A program made the translations under genes and the position numbers. Below, piece by piece: positions 25,134 to 35,721 of a DNA stretch of 64,000 nucleotides. The notes below the pieces were generated by a model. It did no database searches. It was not told the DNA's origin and was given only the letters and a program-made list of their open reading frames with translations. Position 1 is the first letter of the stretch. Each line of letters opens with the position of its first letter. The DNA comes from Acinetobacter pragensis (GTDB taxonomy: Bacteria; Pseudomonadota; Gammaproteobacteria; Pseudomonadales; Moraxellaceae), in assembly GCF_001605895.1 (NCBI RefSeq), contig NZ_LUAW01000011.1, positions 1 through 64,000 on the forward strand, read 5' to 3'.

Positions 25134-26192
25134 CTAATTTTTTTGCTGCGCTTCCGCAATTTCATCAATTAAACGCAAATAGCTTTCTAGGCGGCGCGGC
25201 AAAATTTCACCTTTTGAGGCGGCTTCACGCAGCGCGCACTGCTTTTCATGCTTATGGGTACAATTGCGGAATTGGCAGTAGCCCACTAAATTGGCAATTT
25301 CGGTAAAGCCGTTCTGGACGCTCTCTGTGGTTAAGTGCCACAAGCCAAATTCACGGATGCCAGGAGAGTCGATCAGCGCAGAATTTTCACCAAAAGCGAT
25401 TAAGCGGGTGGAGGTAGTGGTGTGCTGACCTAAGGCTGAGTTCTCTGAAATAATATTGGTTTTTTGAGCGGCCTCGGGAACAATGGTATTGATCAGTGAG
25501 CTTTTACCAACCCCGGATTGACCGACAAAAGCTACGGTTTCGCCGGACAGGCGCTGAGACAATGCAGAGACATCTCCAGAGGACTGTGTTTGCATGACTT
25601 CATAGCCGAGGTTCTTATATTCCTGCACAATGTCCAGAATCGGATCATTTTCTTTGACCAGATCCATTTTGTTCAATACCAGCAGCGCTGGAATATCGGC
25701 ATCAGCGCAGGCGACTAAATAGCGGTCAATCAGGCTGGGCGCAACTTCAGGAAAAGACGCAAAAACAATCACAATCAGGCTGACATTGGCCGCCACAGGT
25801 TTGACTTTGTGGTAACGGTCAGGACGGGTCAGTAAAGATTGGCGCGGATGAATCGCTGTGATAATGCCAAGGCCCGTATTCGGATCGGCTTGCCATTTCA
25901 CGCGGTCACCGGTCACCAGCGCTTCTAAATTGGTGCGGGTATGGCAGCGCCAAACGCTGCCCAGTTCAATCGGCTTCCAGAAGGGTTCCGGTTCTCCTGC
26001 AGAAACAGCCGGTTTTTCAGGATGCACGTCAGGCGTTGATAAGGCTTGAACTTCCAGCTGCCGGCCATAATGCTGAACAACCAAGCCTTCAAGATCATTC
26101 GAGGTATCGATTTCTTCCTGACGCGACTTCTGCTGTTTTTGAATGCGGCGCTGCTGCTGCTCGGTGAGGCGGCGCTTACGAATTAAAGCCAT
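25134..26192 (-). CDS. rsgA: Ribosome small-subunit GTPase RsgA
   Basis: The 352-residue protein is a circularly permuted GTPase that checks late 30S maturation. Its motifs come in the permuted order G4 NKMD (about 172-175), G1 GQSGVGKSS and G3 DSPGIREF, after an N-terminal OB-fold region. The C-terminal zinc site is CQFRNCTHKHEKQCALREA. The N-terminal 30 residues are very basic and Gln-rich. It is transcribed away from orn; the 124-base gap between them would hold both promoters. Confidence 0.95.
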   Translation of the reverse strand: MALIRKRRLTEQQQRRIQKQQKSRQEEIDTSNDLEGLVVQHYGRQLEVQALSTPDVHPEKPAVSAGEPEPFWKPIELGSVWRCHTRTNLEALVTGDRVKWQADPNTGLGIITAIHPRQSLLTRPDRYHKVKPVAANVSLIVIVFASFPEVAPSLIDRYLVACADADIPALLVLNKMDLVKENDPILDIVQEYKNLGYEVMQTQSSGDVSALSQRLSGETVAFVGQSGVGKSSLINTIVPEAAQKTNIISENSALGQHTTTSTRLIAFGENSALIDSPGIREFGLWHLTTESVQNGFTEIANLVGYCQFRNCTHKHEKQCALREAASKGEILPRRLESYLRLIDEIAEAQQKN

Positions 26193-26316
26193 TCATATCC
26201 TAAAAAAACCATGAAATCTAGAAGGCAAAAATAGCATGAAGCGGGGGCTATTTACAGCGCAGGGTCAAGAAATTTGCTACTATAGCAGTTTTACAGCCTA
26301 ATAAGATTGCACATTT

Positions 26317-26874
26317 ATGAGCAGCACACCGGACACCCGCCTGATTTGGATTGACCTTGAAATGACAGGTCTGGACACCGATAACGATCAGATTATTGAA
26401 ATTGCGACGATTGTAACCGATGACAACCTCAATATTTTGGCGGAAGGCCCAGTGCTGGCGATCCATCAGTCACCTTTGATTCTCAATGCGATGGATGAGT
26501 GGAATACCCGTCAGCATGGTCAGTCTGGCTTAATTGAACGTGTACGCCGCAGCAAATTGACGGCACAGGATGCAGAACAGCAGACCATCGAATTCTTAAA
26601 AAAATGGGTCAATCCAAAAGTGTCGCCAATGTGCGGCAACTCAATTTGCCAAGACCGCCGCTTTATGCACCGTTTGATGCCTGAATTGGAACAGTTCTTC
26701 CATTATCGGAATTTAGATGTGTCGAGCGTTAAAGAATTGGCAAAGCGCTGGCGCCCTGAAATTATGAGCGGCTTGAAGAAAAATGCGTCACATTTAGCGA
26801 TGGATGATATCCGTGATTCCATTGCGGAACTGAAGTATTACCGTGAATACTTCTTTATTATGAATAAAGATTGA
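26317..26874 (+). CDS. orn: Oligoribonuclease
   Basis: The 185-residue DEDDh exonuclease degrades RNA fragments of 2-5 nt to mononucleotides and clears the dinucleotides formed from cyclic-di-GMP. Visible motifs are Exo [11 protein letters not shown] (D and E at about residues 12 and 14), Exo [13 protein letters not shown] and Exo [17 protein letters not shown] with the catalytic His and Asp. The length is typical. It is monocistronic, with a terminator after it. Confidence 0.96.
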   Translation: MSSTPDTRLIWIDLEMTGLDTDNDQIIEIATIVTDDNLNILAEGPVLAIHQSPLILNAMDEWNTRQHGQSGLIERVRRSKLTAQDAEQQTIEFLKKWVNPKVSPMCGNSICQDRRFMHRLMPELEQFFHYRNLDVSSVKELAKRWRPEIMSGLKKNASHLAMDDIRDSIAELKYYREYFFIMNKD

Positions 26875-26888
26875 TTTTAAACGTGAAG

Positions 26889-26912
26889 AAAGAGGCCGAG
26901 CGCCTCTTTTTT
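26889..26912 (+). terminator. Intrinsic terminator after orn
   Basis: AGAGGC pairs with GCCTCT (loop CGAGC), with a run of seven T. Confidence 0.82.
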
Positions 26913-27001
26913 TATGCATAGGCTTTTGAAATGCGCAGCTACATTTGAGTGCCGAATTTGCTAAAATAGCAGATTGTCCAGATTTAAGATTTAGCTGAAA
27001 C

Positions 27002-27772
27002 ATGACTGATTTGCTCCAAAATGATGAATATGAACGCCGCTTTGCTGGCGCTGCCAAAATTTATGGAGAAGACAGTTTTCAGCATTATGAAAACAGCCAT
27101 GTCATGGTCATCGGCATTGGCGGTGTCGGTTCTTGGGCGGTTGAAGCGCTGGCGCGTACCGGTGTGGGGGAGTTAACCTTGGTGGATATGGATGTGGTGG
27201 CCGCATCCAATATTAACCGGCAATTGCCAGCCATGACTTCGACACTGGGCATGGAAAAAATTGAAGTGATGGCAGAGCGCTGCCGTTCCATCAACCCGCG
27301 CATCAAAATTAATTTGATTGATGATTATCTAACGCCGGAAAATATCAAAGAGCTGCTGGCTGGCGCGCCAGACTTGATTTTAGACTGCATTGATGATGTC
27401 AAAGCCAAACTCGCGCTGATGCTGCATTGCCGTTTCAATAAAATTCCGCTGATTGTGTCGGGCGGCGCCGGGGGGAAGCTGGATCCGCTCAAAATCAGAG
27501 TGGCGGATTTGTCCAGAACTGAACAAGACCCAATGCTGGCAAAACTTCGTACGCAATTGCGCAGCAAAGGCATCTGTAAAAAACCGAAAGAAAAATTCGG
27601 CATTACCTGTGTTTATTCTATTGATAATCCGTTCTCCAGCGCAGAGGTTTGCTCAAGCGCAGGCTTGCGCTGCGGCGGGTACGGCTCAGCTGTCGTGGTG
27701 ACGTCCAGCTTCGCTATGGTGGCGGTGTCTGAAGTGCTGAAAAAATTAGATGCAAAATATGCAAAACTTTGA
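27002..27772 (+). CDS. tcdA: tRNA threonylcarbamoyladenosine dehydratase, TcdA (CsdL)
   Basis: The 256-residue E1-like enzyme uses ATP to turn t6A37 of tRNA into its cyclic form. The nucleotide-binding GIGGVGSWAVEALARTGVGELTLVDMDVV (about 37-65) is shown as the usual GxGGVGS motif, followed by NINRQ, and the C-terminal motifs CSSAGLRCGGYGSA. Motifs and length are complete. It is flanked by terminators, so probably transcribed alone. Confidence 0.93.
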   Translation: MTDLLQNDEYERRFAGAAKIYGEDSFQHYENSHVMVIGIGGVGSWAVEALARTGVGELTLVDMDVVAASNINRQLPAMTSTLGMEKIEVMAERCRSINPRIKINLIDDYLTPENIKELLAGAPDLILDCIDDVKAKLALMLHCRFNKIPLIVSGGAGGKLDPLKIRVADLSRTEQDPMLAKLRTQLRSKGICKKPKEKFGITCVYSIDNPFSSAEVCSSAGLRCGGYGSAVVVTSSFAMVAVSEVLKKLDAKYAKL

Positions 27773-27797
27773 AGCAGCGCGCATTCTATAACAAACT

Positions 27798-27826
27798 AAA
27801 GCGCCAATTACGGTGCTTTTTTTTTC
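27798..27826 (+). terminator. Intrinsic terminator after tcdA
   Basis: AAAGCGCC pairs with GGTGCTTT (one G-U pair), followed by about nine T in total. Confidence 0.78.
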
Positions 27827-27884
27827 TGCTGGAATTAGAATGGCTAGCAGTATTTAAAATAAAAATTAACCGTATGGGGCGGCT

Positions 27885-29684
27885 ATGTGGTTTTTCTTAA
27901 TATTCATCTTGGGGATTGGCGCACTGGCGTTTTGGATGTGGAAACGTCCGGATCCAGTAACGCGTGATCAGGCGAAAGCCGTACATAGCGATTTGTGGCT
28001 GGAACAGGCCGATGCGCAGATGAAATATGCTGCGCGTTTATGCGCAGACCCGGTTCAGCCCGATTATGAGCGCGCTTATCAGCTGTACAGCCAGCTTGCG
28101 AAGCAGTTTGAATTGCCGCAGGCTTATATGCAAATGGGGTTGATGCATATGCATGGGCAGGGCAGAACACCTGATATGCAAAGCGGTATCGGCCTGCTGG
28201 AAAAGGCCTTTCATTTAGGCGGCGATGAAGCCGCATTTCAGCTGGGGCAGGTTTATGAGCAGCAGCATGATGCTGAAAAAGCCTTGTATTGGTACCGCCA
28301 TGCAATTGCCCGCGGTAATTTAGATGCACAATACCGTATTGCAGAACTTGCGCCTGAAGATCCGCAAACGGCGGTCCTGCAGAAATTTAAACTTTTAAAG
28401 CAAAATGCCGAGGCAGGCCATGCTGGGTCGCAATATCAATTGGCGCAATATTATCTGACTGATGCAGAGCATCAGGATTTAAGCTTAGGAATGCATTATT
28501 TGTTCCAAGCGGCTCATCAGGACCATTTGAAAGCCAATCAGGACATTGCGCAGTATTACCAGCAGGGCGGAATTTTGGCGAAAGATCCGCACAAAGCGCT
28601 GCAATTTACCAAGCGCTGCCTGCTGCTGGGAGATACGCACGGATTGGCGGATTATCAGCTGGCCGTTCTGAGGGGAACCATTGATACGGATCAGCGCCAG
28701 CGGATTTATCATGAACTTCTGGATCAGGCCAAAGTGCATAAAAACGCGCAAGCCAAAGCTATTTTAGGAACTGCGCATTTTCATGGCTGGTATGTCGATC
28801 ATCAGGAAACCTTAGGTTTCCGGTTCTGGTCAGAAGCGGCGAATGAAGGCAATGCCTTTGCCTTGCGCCAGATTGCAGCGCTGTATTTTGAGCATTACTT
28901 GGTGGCGGATGACCCTGTAAAAGCGTTTGAACTGTATGAATATGCTGAGCAGCTGGAGCCGCATGCCAATAATGTATTCGGCATGGGACTCTGCTATTTC
29001 ACAGGCCGCGGCGTACAGAAAGATGCAGCAAAGGCGCAGCAGCTGATTCAGGCGGCAGCCCAGCAGACTTGGCAGATCAAGGTTCAGGCCGAGCCCGATA
29101 TTCTGTATGTCTTGGGTTTATTTTATAGTCAGCCCGCCTATCCTTTGCCTGCACATGACCAAGCATTATTTTATTTGACTGCAGCCGCTGAACAAGGGCA
29201 TGCCGCGGCGCAATTTTATTTATACCGAATTTATGCCGGCTGTATTTTTACAGATGTGAAAGACCATGATCGCGCTCAAGCTTATTTGCGGCAGGCGGCC
29301 GATTCAGGGCATGCCGAAGCTCAATCCACGCTGGCTCAAGCGCTGTTGGGGCAAAATCCGCAGCAGGCGCTTCAGTATTTACAGGCCTCAGCTGGTCAAG
29401 GCGATATGGCTGCGCTATATCAATTGGGCGAATTGCATGAACACGGAAAATTTGTCCCGCAGGATATGCAGCGCGCCTTTGCTTTTTATCAGCAGGCGGC
29501 GGATAAGCTGAACCCGGAGGCCTATGTGCAGCTCGCGCATATGTATACCTATGGTTTAGGCGTTGAGCGCAATCTTAATATTGCGCGCAGCTGGCTGGAG
29601 AAAGGCAGTCTGATGGGGCACGCAAAAAGTATTGAGCGTTTAGCGGACATCGATGATTATTTAGAACAGCGGACTGCGTTTTAG
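27885..29684 (+). CDS. Membrane-anchored Sel1-repeat protein
   Basis: The 599-residue protein has an N-terminal membrane helix (FFLIFILGIGALAFWMW, residues 3-19) and then many Sel1-like helical repeats of about 36 residues, recognisable by elements such as QMGLMHMHGQGR, LGQVYEQQHDAEKALYWYRHAI, MGLCYFTGRGVQKDAAKAQQLI and QLGELHEHGKFVPQDMQRAFAFYQQAA. Such solenoids act as scaffolds or adaptors; the partner is unknown. Because of the anchor the repeats would probably face the periplasm or cytoplasm close to the inner membrane, which sequence alone does not settle. It converges on the outer-membrane factor gene. Confidence 0.85.
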   Translation: MWFFLIFILGIGALAFWMWKRPDPVTRDQAKAVHSDLWLEQADAQMKYAARLCADPVQPDYERAYQLYSQLAKQFELPQAYMQMGLMHMHGQGRTPDMQSGIGLLEKAFHLGGDEAAFQLGQVYEQQHDAEKALYWYRHAIARGNLDAQYRIAELAPEDPQTAVLQKFKLLKQNAEAGHAGSQYQLAQYYLTDAEHQDLSLGMHYLFQAAHQDHLKANQDIAQYYQQGGILAKDPHKALQFTKRCLLLGDTHGLADYQLAVLRGTIDTDQRQRIYHELLDQAKVHKNAQAKAILGTAHFHGWYVDHQETLGFRFWSEAANEGNAFALRQIAALYFEHYLVADDPVKAFELYEYAEQLEPHANNVFGMGLCYFTGRGVQKDAAKAQQLIQAAAQQTWQIKVQAEPDILYVLGLFYSQPAYPLPAHDQALFYLTAAAEQGHAAAQFYLYRIYAGCIFTDVKDHDRAQAYLRQAADSGHAEAQSTLAQALLGQNPQQALQYLQASAGQGDMAALYQLGELHEHGKFVPQDMQRAFAFYQQAADKLNPEAYVQLAHMYTYGLGVERNLNIARSWLEKGSLMGHAKSIERLADIDDYLEQRTAF

Positions 29685-29703
29685 TCTTAAAAGCAGCATC
29701 GAG

Positions 29704-29730
29704 CCGGAATTCAAGTTCCGGTTTTATTTT
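29704..29730 (+). terminator. Intrinsic terminator after the Sel1-repeat gene
   Basis: CCGGAA pairs with TTCCGG around TTCAAG, followed by TTTTATTTT. Confidence 0.75.
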
Positions 29731-29817
29731 GCTGATTTTTTAGCAGTGCATAAACAGTGAATATGCCTTTATGGTTTATATGGGTAATGGGATGATCAGG
29801 CCTTATGCTGAAAAAAT

Positions 29818-29839
29818 AAAAAGCCCGAAAGGGCTTTTT
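29818..29839. terminator. Bidirectional terminator after the efflux operon
   Basis: AAAAAGCCC pairs with GGGCTTTTT around GAAA. The flanking A and T runs serve the minus-strand efflux genes and could also stop the Sel1 transcript. Confidence 0.85.
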
Positions 29840-29854
29840 ATTTTAATTAGGCGC

Positions 29855-31270
29855 TTAAGGCAGCTGCTTAATTGGGCTGCCGCCTAGAGCCTGCATTAAG
29901 GTCACATAGGCATTGTACTGGCTTTGTTTGGTCTGAACCAAGGACAGGCGGGCATCCCGCGTAGTCTTCTGGGCATCAATTAAATTTTTCAATGCCACAG
30001 CGCCATTGCGGTAACGCACCTCGGTCAAGCGTTCAGTCTTTTCCGCCAGCTGTACATTGCGTTCTTGAAAGGCCGCTTGCTTGTCTATTTCATTGCGTGC
30101 AGACAAGGCATTTTCAACATCGGCAAAAGCCTGATACAGCGTCTGGCGGTACTGAATGATTGATTTCTCATACTCCAGTTCATTGACCTTTAAATCACGC
30201 TTCATGTCATTCCACTGTAAAAATGGCAAAGACAAGCCTGCACCTAAAATTGCGGCAGGATTGGACAGCACTTCAGTGAGCGACGTGCTTGAGCCGCCTG
30301 TGCTGAAACTGCCCGTTAAGCTGACCGAAGGGTAGTAGCTGGCTTTGTTGGCATCCTTGGTGGCTAAGGCTTTGCGTAAACGCAGCTCAGACGCCTTTAA
30401 GTCAGGACGGCGCGACAGCAGATCCGCAGGCAGGCCGGCCGCAATATTGGGCATAGCAGTGCGCGGTAAATGCTGCGGTTCAGCAATATTCAGCTGCTGT
30501 ACAGGCTGCTGCAGCAATACCGCCAAAGCTGTCCGTGTTTCTACTTTTTGCTGTTGAATTTGGCTTAATGTCGCTTTTTGGCTTTGCACCGCTTGCTCGG
30601 CAGAGGTCAAGTCCAAACCGGAAACTGCACCCGCTTTATATTGCACGCGGACCAGCTCATAGGTTTTTTGAGTGCTGGCCAAGTTTTGCTGTGCAACGGC
30701 AAGCTGTTCATTTAAATAGCCCAGTTGCCAATACAGATTTGCTGTGGTGGCAATTAAACTTTGCGCCGTGGCTTGCAAATCCTGCTCAGAGGCCAAGGCT
30801 TCCCAGCGGGATGCTTCAGTTTGATTGGCCAATTTTCCAAACAAATCGAGTTCATAGCTGAGGCCAGGATAATTTAAAGAAATTCCGTCGGATGAATTGC
30901 CATCGCCATCTAAACTGAAACGATGACCGACAGATGCGCCCGCTGTGCCAATTCGAATCCCTTGCTGGCTTTGACTTTGTTTTGCCTGTATGCGGGCTTG
31001 CTGCAGATTGATCCCTGCAACAGCTAGGTCAGTATTGGCGGCAAGCACCTGATTGACCAGCTGGTTGAGCTGGGCATCATTAAACAGCGTCCACCACTGA
31101 TCCGCATAGGCGTCTGCATGGATCTTCTGAGCGGATTCTTTGCTGTTTTGGAAGCTGCCCGGCATATTCACCGCAGGCTGTTCATAAGGCGTTTTAACCA
31201 TGGCTGCACAGCCGGCTAATGTGCTGCTGAGAACCAAGGCGCTTGCAAGCTTCGTTAAATTCAATTGCAT
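29855..31270 (-). CDS. Outer-membrane factor lipoprotein (NodT/TolC type) of the MacAB system
   Basis: The 471-residue protein has a lipoprotein signal (lipobox LAGC, Cys about 22) and the two-fold TolC-family repeat: TDLAVAGINLQQARIQAKQSQ near residue 80 and the second half starting around AAGLPADLLSRRPDLKASELRLRKALATKDANKASYYPSVSL. It forms the outer-membrane exit duct of a tripartite pump. I take the ATG at 31270 (AGGAAATAAAT upstream); ten codons further upstream are open but lack a ribosome site. It follows macB by 10 bases, so macA-macB-this gene is a full tripartite operon, unlike E. coli where TolC is encoded elsewhere. Confidence 0.9.
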   Translation of the reverse strand: MQLNLTKLASALVLSSTLAGCAAMVKTPYEQPAVNMPGSFQNSKESAQKIHADAYADQWWTLFNDAQLNQLVNQVLAANTDLAVAGINLQQARIQAKQSQSQQGIRIGTAGASVGHRFSLDGDGNSSDGISLNYPGLSYELDLFGKLANQTEASRWEALASEQDLQATAQSLIATTANLYWQLGYLNEQLAVAQQNLASTQKTYELVRVQYKAGAVSGLDLTSAEQAVQSQKATLSQIQQQKVETRTALAVLLQQPVQQLNIAEPQHLPRTAMPNIAAGLPADLLSRRPDLKASELRLRKALATKDANKASYYPSVSLTGSFSTGGSSTSLTEVLSNPAAILGAGLSLPFLQWNDMKRDLKVNELEYEKSIIQYRQTLYQAFADVENALSARNEIDKQAAFQERNVQLAEKTERLTEVRYRNGAVALKNLIDAQKTTRDARLSLVQTKQSQYNAYVTLMQALGGSPIKQLP

Positions 31271-31280
31271 ATTTATTTCC

Positions 31281-33260
31281 TTATTCTCTAGACAGAGCAT
31301 CGACAGGATTCAGCTGCGCGGCGTTGCGTGCAGGAATAAATCCGAATACGATGCCGATCATGCTTGAGCAGACAAAGGCTGCGACAATCGATGTGGTTGA
31401 GTACGCCATCTGGAAGGTATCGCCAGCAAAATGACTGATAATTTGTCCAATGCCTAAGGACAGCAGGACGCCTAATATGCCGCCCAAAATGCAGACCAGA
31501 ACCGCTTCAATCAGGAATTGCTGCAGAATGTCGCTTTGGCGTGCGCCAACCGCCATCCGTACCCCAATTTCCTGCGTACGCTCTGTGACAGACACCAGCA
31601 TGATATTCATCACTCCAATCCCGCCGACCACCAGTGAGATGACTGCAATAGCCGACACCAGCAGCGTCATGGTTTGCGTAGTTTGCTGAATGGTTTCACG
31701 GATGCTGTCAGAGTTCTGTGTAAACACGTCTTGCGCGCCGTGGCGCTGCACCAGCAGATTCAATATGGCATTTTCAGCGGCTGCGCTTGGATATTCATCT
31801 TTCACCCGCACAATAATGCTGCGTACATTTGACTGCCCCAGCATGCGGCTCATGACGGTTGAGTAAGGCAGATAGACATTCAGGCTGTCATTGCCGCCCA
31901 TCATGCCGGTTTGCGCTTCTACTACGCCGATAATGCGGCTTGGGACGCTGCCCAGCAAAATCACTTGCCCGACAGGATTGGTTCCGTCGCTGAAAAAGGT
32001 CTTTTTGGTATTGTCATCAATCACAACGTCTTGAGATTGCTCAGTAACGCTTTCCTGATCAAAGGGCTGACCCGAAGCAAAGGTCAAGCCTTTCACATAG
32101 AAATAATCTGCGCTGACGCCATTGACCGTTGCAGAGGCTTCGGTATCTTTAAAACGCGCAGTGACACTGCTGCTGACAGTTGGGCTGACGCCGTCTACAT
32201 ACGGCTGTTCGGACAGGGCGGTGGCATCGGCCGGAATCAAGGTTTTGACTTGCGCAGAGCGTGAGTTGTCACCGAAGCCCCGGCCCTGATAAACCGTAAT
32301 GGTATTGGTGCCGAGGCTGCTGATATTTTCTAAAATCTGCTTCTGCGAGCCATTGCCCAGCGCCACAACCGAGACCACTGACGCAATGCCGATAATAATG
32401 CCCAGCATGGTCAGGAAAGTACGCATGCGGTGCGCATTCATAGCCAAAAGCGCCATGCGGAAGGCTTCATTCAAGCGGTCAACTGCAGAGCGCCATGCCG
32501 GCGTTCTTTTTTTTATGGCAGGCTGAAGCTGCTGCTGTTCTAGAGGCGCTTCATCCGTTTCAGGCACATTCGGCAGGTCTGAAATAATGTTGCCGTCACT
32601 GATCTCAATAATGCGGGTCGCATTTTTAGCCACATTGTGATCGTGCGTGACCAAAATAATGGTATGGCCTTTGGCGTTCAGCTCGCGCAGAATGCGCATC
32701 ACTTCAATACCGCTGTTTTTGTCCAATGCGCCTGTCGGTTCATCGGCCAAAATCACATCGCCGCCATTCATCAGCGCACGCGCAATAGAGACCCGCTGCT
32801 GCTGACCGCCTGACAGCTGGCTAGGGCGGTTTTGGGTTTTGTCACCCAGCCCTAAGTCGGTCAGCAAGTCTTTGGCGCGCTGCTGGCGTTCAGTCGTATC
32901 TACACCTGCATAAATTGCAGGCACTTCTACGTTGCCGGCCGCGTTTAAATCACCAAGAAGATGATAGCGCTGGAAAATAAAGCCAAAATATTCACGGCGT
33001 AACTGCGCCAATTCATCGGGTTCAAGCTGGCGGGTTTCACGGCCTTTAACTTTATAGCTGCCGTTGGACGGTTGATCCAGACAGCCTAAAATATTCATTA
33101 AGGTCGATTTTCCCGAGCCGGACTGGCCGACAATCGCCACTAATTCACCAGGATAAATTTCTAAATTTATGCCTTTTAAGATTTGAACCGTGCTTTCACC
33201 TGCGGGAAATTCACGAGTCAGATCTTTGACCTCAAGCAGAGGCTGCTGATGTTGACTCAT
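31281..33260 (-). CDS. macB: Macrolide-type export ABC protein MacB
   Basis: The 659-residue protein combines an N-terminal ABC ATPase (Walker [10 protein letters not shown] about 44-52, signature LSGGQQQR, Walker [13 protein letters not shown]) with a C-terminal permease: a first membrane helix around [22 protein letters not shown] (about 280), a periplasmic domain, and three helices near the end ([20 protein letters not shown] onward). This four-helix MacB/FtsX-like plan drives a periplasmic pump that expels macrolides, lipopeptides or protoporphyrin. Its start lies two bases after the macA stop. The actual substrate is not readable from sequence. Confidence 0.93.
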   Translation of the reverse strand: MSQHQQPLLEVKDLTREFPAGESTVQILKGINLEIYPGELVAIVGQSGSGKSTLMNILGCLDQPSNGSYKVKGRETRQLEPDELAQLRREYFGFIFQRYHLLGDLNAAGNVEVPAIYAGVDTTERQQRAKDLLTDLGLGDKTQNRPSQLSGGQQQRVSIARALMNGGDVILADEPTGALDKNSGIEVMRILRELNAKGHTIILVTHDHNVAKNATRIIEISDGNIISDLPNVPETDEAPLEQQQLQPAIKKRTPAWRSAVDRLNEAFRMALLAMNAHRMRTFLTMLGIIIGIASVVSVVALGNGSQKQILENISSLGTNTITVYQGRGFGDNSRSAQVKTLIPADATALSEQPYVDGVSPTVSSSVTARFKDTEASATVNGVSADYFYVKGLTFASGQPFDQESVTEQSQDVVIDDNTKKTFFSDGTNPVGQVILLGSVPSRIIGVVEAQTGMMGGNDSLNVYLPYSTVMSRMLGQSNVRSIIVRVKDEYPSAAAENAILNLLVQRHGAQDVFTQNSDSIRETIQQTTQTMTLLVSAIAVISLVVGGIGVMNIMLVSVTERTQEIGVRMAVGARQSDILQQFLIEAVLVCILGGILGVLLSLGIGQIISHFAGDTFQMAYSTTSIVAAFVCSSMIGIVFGFIPARNAAQLNPVDALSRE

Positions 33261-33262
33261 GA

Positions 33263-34600
33263 TTACATTCTCATTGGGCCGGCGTTACGGTTATTGCTGC
33301 GTTTTGCAGAATCATTGCTGGTGTCTGAACCATCAGCAATCACCACTTTTTCACCTTGCTTCAGGCCTTTCAGCACCTGTGCGGTAACACGGTTGTTCAA
33401 GCCAATCAGCACCGGCTGCGGTTTAGCTGAACCATCGGCCTGCACAACACGAACCATTCCAATAGAGGCTTTGCCTTGCTGGATTAAAGACTTTTCAGCA
33501 TCAGACAGTTCTAAGCGTTTCGGGCGGTTGGCTTTTGCCGGATCATTGCTGGCCGCTTGACTGGCTGCGCCGTCAGTGCTGGCGCTACTTTTATTTTTAC
33601 GCTCTGGACGGTTGGATGCTTGAATCGCCGCAGCTGGAATGGTCAGCGCATTTTTCGCATCATCTAAAATGATATAGACCTGTGCAGTCATATCAATACG
33701 CAGTTTGCCGTCTTCATTCGGAACATCAAACAAAGCGTTGTAGTACACCGCCGTGCTGGAAGATGACGTTGAGCTGGTGGTCGAATCGGTGTTGATTGAA
33801 GACGGCGCCGGCTCAACTTGGCGCAAGGTCGCGTAATGCTTAGTCTCGCTGTCGCCTAGGGTCGTAAAGTAAACCCGCTGGCCTTTTTCCACTTTCATAA
33901 CATCGGCTTCTGAAATTTCAGCTTTGATGGTCATGTCATCTAATTTTGCCAATTTAACAATGGTTGGCGCGCTTTGGTTGGCGTTAACGGTTTGACCTTC
34001 TTCAGTCACAATGGCAACAATTGTGCCATCCATCGGCGCAATAATTTGGGTATAGCCTAAATCTTCTTTGGCTGTCGCTAAGGTCAGGCGGGACTGCTCG
34101 ATTTGCGCATTGATGGCATCAATTTCAGCCTGTGCCGTTTTAAAGCTGGCCAGCGCAGATTCCAATTCAGCGCGTGAGGTTGCATCTTGCGCATACATGG
34201 CCTTTTGACGGTTATATTCGGCTTCAACTTTCGCTAAGTTGGCGATTTTAACCTCAAGCTGCGCCTGCTGGTTTTTAATGCTGGCTTCCGCCGTTTTCAA
34301 GTCATTTTCTTGACGGACAGAATCAATCTGCGCAATCAATTGCCCTTGTTTGACTTGATCCCCCAGTTTTACATTCATTTTTTTAACCTGACCCGATACC
34401 TGTGCGCCGACACTGACCATCTTGGTCGCCTCCAGCACACCTGTCGCCAGTACAGAGTTTTCTAAATCACCGCGGGAAACTTCCGCTGTGATGAGTTGCG
34501 GCTGTTCCTGTTTCGGTTTGAAAAAATACCAAGCCGTCAGTGCAACAGCCAGTGTGCAGACTACAGCAAGCATAATCTTTGTCGGTTTTATTTTTGGCAT
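33263..34600 (-). CDS. macA: Periplasmic adaptor MacA
   Basis: The 445-residue membrane-fusion protein has an N-terminal anchor helix ([19 protein letters not shown]), a lipoyl-like half-motif ([22 protein letters not shown]), a coiled-coil hairpin from about residue 100 to 175, the second half ([20 protein letters not shown]-like) and beta-barrel parts. A Ser/Thr-rich stretch ([10 protein letters not shown]) interrupts the beta-barrel, and an Ala/Ser/Lys-rich insert lies near 335-355. It couples MacB to the outer-membrane factor. First gene of the operon. Confidence 0.92.
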   Translation of the reverse strand: MPKIKPTKIMLAVVCTLAVALTAWYFFKPKQEQPQLITAEVSRGDLENSVLATGVLEATKMVSVGAQVSGQVKKMNVKLGDQVKQGQLIAQIDSVRQENDLKTAEASIKNQQAQLEVKIANLAKVEAEYNRQKAMYAQDATSRAELESALASFKTAQAEIDAINAQIEQSRLTLATAKEDLGYTQIIAPMDGTIVAIVTEEGQTVNANQSAPTIVKLAKLDDMTIKAEISEADVMKVEKGQRVYFTTLGDSETKHYATLRQVEPAPSSINTDSTTSSTSSSSTAVYYNALFDVPNEDGKLRIDMTAQVYIILDDAKNALTIPAAAIQASNRPERKNKSSASTDGAASQAASNDPAKANRPKRLELSDAEKSLIQQGKASIGMVRVVQADGSAKPQPVLIGLNNRVTAQVLKGLKQGEKVVIADGSDTSNDSAKRSNNRNAGPMRM

Positions 34601-34717
34601 AATCGTATGGGTATCAAGGCATAATGTTTTTAATTATAAATTCTAAATACGGATAAATCGTGAAGTTTTTATACAAAAATAAATGATTACTATTTTTATT
34701 TAAAGCAGGCCTTGGGT

Positions 34718-35707
34718 TCAGGCCTGAAATAGGGTTTTACCGCAAAGGCTGGCAATGGCTTGCTGCACAAGATGTTCCGGATTTTCATCCCCCAAGCCTT
34801 TGATGGAGGCATCAATGCGCAGCAGCAGGGCAGGCCAAGTTAAGAAAACGTTGGCATCTAAGCGGCGCAGCGCCTGCTGATACAGGCTGATTTTATTTTT
34901 CCAAATGCCCAGCTGCAATGCATTTTGCGGCTGTTCAAACAGCGCCATCAGCAGACGCATATCTTTGCTGAGGCTCCATAAAATCAGCGACATGGGTTCG
35001 CCTGAGGCAATTAAATATTGAAAGATTTTAATGGACTGCGCTAAGTCGCCCTGCAGCAAAGCATCATTCATGTCATAGGTGGTATAGCGTGACTGGTCCT
35101 GCAGGCAGGAATACAGATGATCAATCTGAATGATGTCGACATCTGAAAATGTATCGCTGACACGCATCAGGCTGTTTTTAGCTGCCAGCAGGTTGTGCTC
35201 GTGATGCTGCTCCAGCCATTTCCACGCGTCATTTGCCAGCTTAATGCCCAGTTTTTGTGCTTCGACAGCTAAAATTTGCTGACGGTCTTTGGGATAATTG
35301 GCGGTCAACGCAACATTCACGCCATTGGCATCAATGACCTGAAAAAAAGCAGTTTTCAGGCTGCTGGCATCTTGCTTGGGCATGACCACCAGCAGCAGAT
35401 TTTCTTCATTGTGCTGCAAATAGCTTTTCAGCTCTTTTAAGCCATTGGTATCCGGCTTAATGCTGCCATGCACTTCAATTGCCAGCTGGCTGGAAAAAAG
35501 CGACAGGCTGTTGAGCGCATTGAAGACAGTTTTCCAGTCACTGACACTGCTGATGTCATAGCGCTGACGTTCGATGTTCTGCTTTTGCCAGCTGGCGCGG
35601 AATGCGTCGATCAGGTTTTGCTCTAAGAGCGGTTCTTGACCATGCAGCACCCATGCGCCGCGGGCTTCATCTACACGTTTTAGGGCTTGCAGGTAATCGA
35701 GTTTCAT
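34718..35707 (-). CDS. holA: DNA polymerase III subunit delta
   Basis: The 329-residue protein opens the sliding clamp as part of the clamp-loader complex. HolA landmarks are seen: WVLHGQEPLLEQNLIDAFR near residue 19, RYDISSVSDW, and the C-terminal helical collar including LILWSLSKDMRLL. It lies 14 bases after lptE, the widespread leuS-lptE-holA order. A GC-rich inverted repeat (CAGGCC/GGCCTG, about 34710-34725) near its stop may end the transcript weakly. Confidence 0.92.
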   Translation of the reverse strand: MKLDYLQALKRVDEARGAWVLHGQEPLLEQNLIDAFRASWQKQNIERQRYDISSVSDWKTVFNALNSLSLFSSQLAIEVHGSIKPDTNGLKELKSYLQHNEENLLLVVMPKQDASSLKTAFFQVIDANGVNVALTANYPKDRQQILAVEAQKLGIKLANDAWKWLEQHHEHNLLAAKNSLMRVSDTFSDVDIIQIDHLYSCLQDQSRYTTYDMNDALLQGDLAQSIKIFQYLIASGEPMSLILWSLSKDMRLLMALFEQPQNALQLGIWKNKISLYQQALRRLDANVFLTWPALLLRIDASIKGLGDENPEHLVQQAIASLCGKTLFQA

Positions 35708-35721
35708 AACTGCAGTTCAGC